DNA of 6,852 bases. It comes from CAG-877 sp963660495 (lineage in GTDB: Bacteria > Bacillota_I > Bacilli_A > RF39 > UBA660). This document shows positions 5,447 to 6,852 of this stretch, in pieces. Position numbers and translations under genes: made by a program. A model generated the notes under the pieces. That model was not told the origin of the DNA and did not search any database. It saw only the letters and a list, made by a program, of their open reading frames with translations. Within the stretch, counting starts at the first letter, position 1. The number at the start of each line of letters is the position of its first letter. The stretch is taken from contig CAVKYO010000030.1 in the NCBI GenBank assembly GCA_963660495.1, positions 1 to 6,852 on the forward strand. Reading direction: 5' to 3'.

Positions 5447-6545
5447 TTATAACCCTCTTTTTAAACTTGTTTCAATAAAATCATCTATTTCTCCATCTAA
5501 TACTTTAGAAACATTACTTGTTTCGTAATTAGTACGATGGTCTTTTACTAGTGAATATGGATGCATTACATAACTTCTAATTTGTGAGCCAAACTCAATA
5601 TTCATCTGGTCACCTTTTATTTGTTTTAACTCTTTTTCTTGTTCTTCATATTTTTTTAATAACAATTTGTTTCTTAGGACTTTCATTGCTTGTTCCTTAT
5701 TTTGTATTTGACTACGTTCATTTTGACATGTAACTACTATTTTAGTAGGTAAATGTGTTATTCTTACAGCTGAATCAGTAGTATTTACTCCTTGTCCTCC
5801 GCAGCCAGATGAACGATAAACGTCTATTTTTAAATCTTTTTCATCTATTTCTAAACTGTTGTCTTGTTCTATTTCAGGTGTTACTTCAATGGACGCAAAA
5901 GAGGTATGTCGACGATTATTGGAGTCAAACGGAGATAATCTTACTAAGCGATGAACACCTTTTTCGTTTTTTAAATATCCATAAGCATTTGGACCTTTTA
6001 TAAGAAGTGATGCACTCTTAATTCCAGCTTCATCGCCTGTTTGATAGTCTAATATTTCTATTTTGTAATTTTTTTTTTCACACCAGCGAGTATACATTCT
6101 GTAAAGCATTAAAGCCCAATCGCATGCTTCTGTACCGCCAGCTCCAGAATGAATATCCATTATACAATTATTTTTGTCATATGGTCCTGATAATAGTAAA
6201 AACATATTTAATTTTTCTAGTCTTTCCGGCATATCTATGATAAAAATTTCTATTTGTTCAACTATTTCTTGATCAAATTCTAGTTTCATTAGCTCAATAA
6301 GTTCTAAGTTTTCTTTAATACTATTGGCTATTTCTTCTATATTATCTATTTTTTCTTTAACATTAGAAATTTCTGATAAAACTTGGTCTTTTCTTTCACG
6401 ATTAGTCCAAAACGATGAATCTTCAGTCTCTTTCTGCAATTCTTTTAAATGTTCTTTTTCTTTATCGATGTCAAAGTGACCTCCATAGACTATTAACTTC
6501 TGATAAATATTTATTTATTACTTGTTCCATTTCTTTTATTTCCAT
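5447..6545 (-). CDS. prfB: Peptide chain release factor 2, with programmed +1 frameshift
   Basis: RF2 releases finished proteins at UAA and UGA. Reading from ATG 6545 gives 24 codons ending TGG-AGG-TCA-CTT and then an in-frame TGA (6473-6471). A +1 shift at CTT-T continues with GAC at 6472 to the TAA at 5449-5447, giving 365 residues, the same length as E. coli RF2. Residues 1-110 are helical domain 1. SPF at 204-206 is the stop-reading tripeptide specific to RF2, and GGQ at 249-251 enters the peptidyl-transferase centre. The sequence around GGQ is GCGGQGVN where the common form is GAGGQHVN. AAGGAAG (6558-6552) is six bases from the ATG. An open frame read from TTG 6439 alone would lack the N-terminus. 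First gene of a unit with the two yitT genes. Confidence 0.95.
6470..6484 (-). promoter_or_regulatory. RF2 programmed frameshift site
   Basis: On the minus strand the site reads GGAGG-TCA-CTT-TGA-C. It has the three known parts: an internal Shine-Dalgarno-like GGAGG (6484-6480), a three-base spacer, and the slippery CTT followed by TGA and C. When RF2 is scarce the TGA is read slowly and ribosomes slip +1 to make full-length RF2; when RF2 is abundant translation stops after 24 residues. This is negative autoregulation as established for E. coli prfB. Confidence 0.95.
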
Positions 6546-6551
6546 TTTTAT

Positions 6552-6558
6552 CTTCCTT
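6552..6558 (-). promoter_or_regulatory. Ribosome binding site deciding the prfB start
   Basis: AAGGAAG on the minus strand lies six bases upstream of the ATG at 6545. It supports that ATG as the true start, upstream of the frameshift; the in-frame ATG five codons later (6530) has no equal site. Confidence 0.75.
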
Positions 6559-6603
6559 ATTATAGTGTGCTTTTTTTCTTGTTTTATACTTATTGTATAT
6601 ATT

Positions 6604-6631
6604 ATTATGTTAACATATTTTTTTATGTAAA
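6604..6631 (-). promoter_or_regulatory. Candidate promoter of the prfB-yitT-yitT unit
   Basis: On the minus strand TTTACA (6631-6626) and CATAAT (6609-6604) are 16 bases apart, giving a leader of about 50 bases before prfB. The surroundings are so AT-rich that other pairs are possible, for example TATAAT just ahead of the ribosome site. Readthrough from an upstream gene (secA is common there) cannot be excluded. Confidence 0.4.
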
Positions 6632-6690
6632 ACAATTACACTTATTTCAAATTTTTTGTATATTTTTTTATTTTTTTACATATATTATTA

Positions 6691-6762
6691 GTGAGGAAGG
6701 TTCACTATATAGTGTGAAGATCCTCTGTTAATAGATGGAGTCATTATTTTGGCTCCTTTTTT
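6691..6762 (+). ncRNA. Possible small structured plus-strand RNA
   Basis: GAGGA (6693-6697) pairs with TCCTC (6721-6725), and inside it TTCAC (6701-6705) pairs with GTGAA (6714-6718), around an eight-base loop. A convincing plus-strand intrinsic terminator (6737-6762) follows. No plus-strand gene lies to the left that could need this terminator, so a short transcript starting in the AT-rich 6640-6690 stretch, or the leader of a gene beyond the right edge, is the simplest explanation. No known RNA family was recognised and no clear promoter can be chosen (a TTGTAT/TATATT pair with a 19-base spacer is weak). Confidence 0.35.
6737..6762 (+). terminator. Plus-strand intrinsic terminator
   Basis: GGAGTCA (6737-6743) pairs with TGGCTCC (6750-6756), one pair being G-U, around loop TTATTT. 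A run of six T follows (6757-6762). The opposite strand lacks a T-run after the hairpin, so it faces the plus strand only. Confidence 0.65.
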
Positions 6763-6815
6763 AGTTGTTTAAATAACAGAAAGAGGACTTAAAATCCCAA
6801 TGTTATTAACTTAAG

Positions 6816-6844
6816 AGATAGAATTTTAAAATTCTATCTTTTTT
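6816..6844 (+). terminator. Second plus-strand intrinsic terminator
   Basis: AGATAGAAT (6816-6824) pairs with ATTCTATCT (6831-6839) across TTTAAA, and a T-run extends to 6844. The stem is a perfect palindrome but AT-rich. A further GATAGAAT at 6845-6852 could compete for the same arm. The region may continue past the edge. Confidence 0.5.
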
Positions 6845-6852
6845 GATAGAAT

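Noticed and set aside
6471..6473. prfB as a pseudogene broken by a TGA
   Set aside because: The stop sits exactly in the known GGAGG-N3-CTT-TGA-C frameshift context and the joined product is full length, so it is regulatory rather than damage.
6415..6731. Plus-strand open frames over the prfB start and upstream region
   Set aside because: They are Phe/Ile/Tyr-rich translations of AT-rich DNA (6415-6630 and 6522-6731), overlap the RF2 start and promoter antisense, and lack convincing ribosome sites.
6680..6852. T-box or other known riboswitch for prfB
   Set aside because: No T-box sequence (GGTGG-ACCGCG type) or recognisable aptamer core is seen on the minus strand, and the terminators there face the plus strand.

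Overview
The window is strongly AT-rich, with all recognisable genes on the minus strand. It looks like a low-G+C Bacillota chromosome, most likely an uncultured gut-type member of Bacilli or a related class; this placement is tentative. The genes read cleanly with TGA as stop (the first yitT gene ends in TGA, and a release factor for UGA is present), so the Mycoplasma genetic code does not apply. A secreted peptidoglycan hydrolase with its FtsEX regulator indicates a walled cell.

The layout follows, in the direction of transcription from right to left. Positions 6546-6852 are non-coding and hold structured DNA with two intrinsic terminators facing the plus strand, so an unannotated plus-strand RNA is possible. 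The putative prfB promoter and a good ribosome site lie next. prfB (RF2) spans 5447-6545 and must be read through a programmed +1 frameshift at codons 24/25. Two tandem YitT/YvjA-type membrane protein genes follow (4564-5445 and 3705-4562), each one base after the previous stop and each with a Shine-Dalgarno inside the end of the previous gene. An intrinsic terminator at 3666-3694 closes this first unit. An extended -10 promoter then starts a second unit of ftsE, ftsX and an M23 peptidase gene, with overlapping ends, closed by a terminator at 801-828. The order prfB, YvjA-type gene, ftsE, ftsX, peptidase resembles the Bacillus subtilis prfB-yvjA-cccB-ftsE-ftsX region.

Beyond that operon the left 800 bases are accessory in character. 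A 177-bp MITE (623-799) has 24-bp terminal inverted repeats and a perfect 8-bp target duplication, and it landed in the U-tract of the ftsEX-peptidase terminator. A small gene (156-560) for a nucleoside 2-deoxyribosyltransferase-like protein follows with its own promoter. Three direct repeats of a 21-bp motif (32-133), ending in a TGT-type terminus near 140, look like one end of a transposon whose body lies off the left edge.

Together the core genes cover translation termination (RF2 controlling its own level), two membrane proteins of unknown function, and cell-wall cleavage (FtsEX gating a coiled-coil M23 hydrolase). No large new multi-gene system is visible. The most notable items are the MITE and its exact insertion point, the transposon-end repeat cluster, and the structured RNA-like region upstream of prfB.
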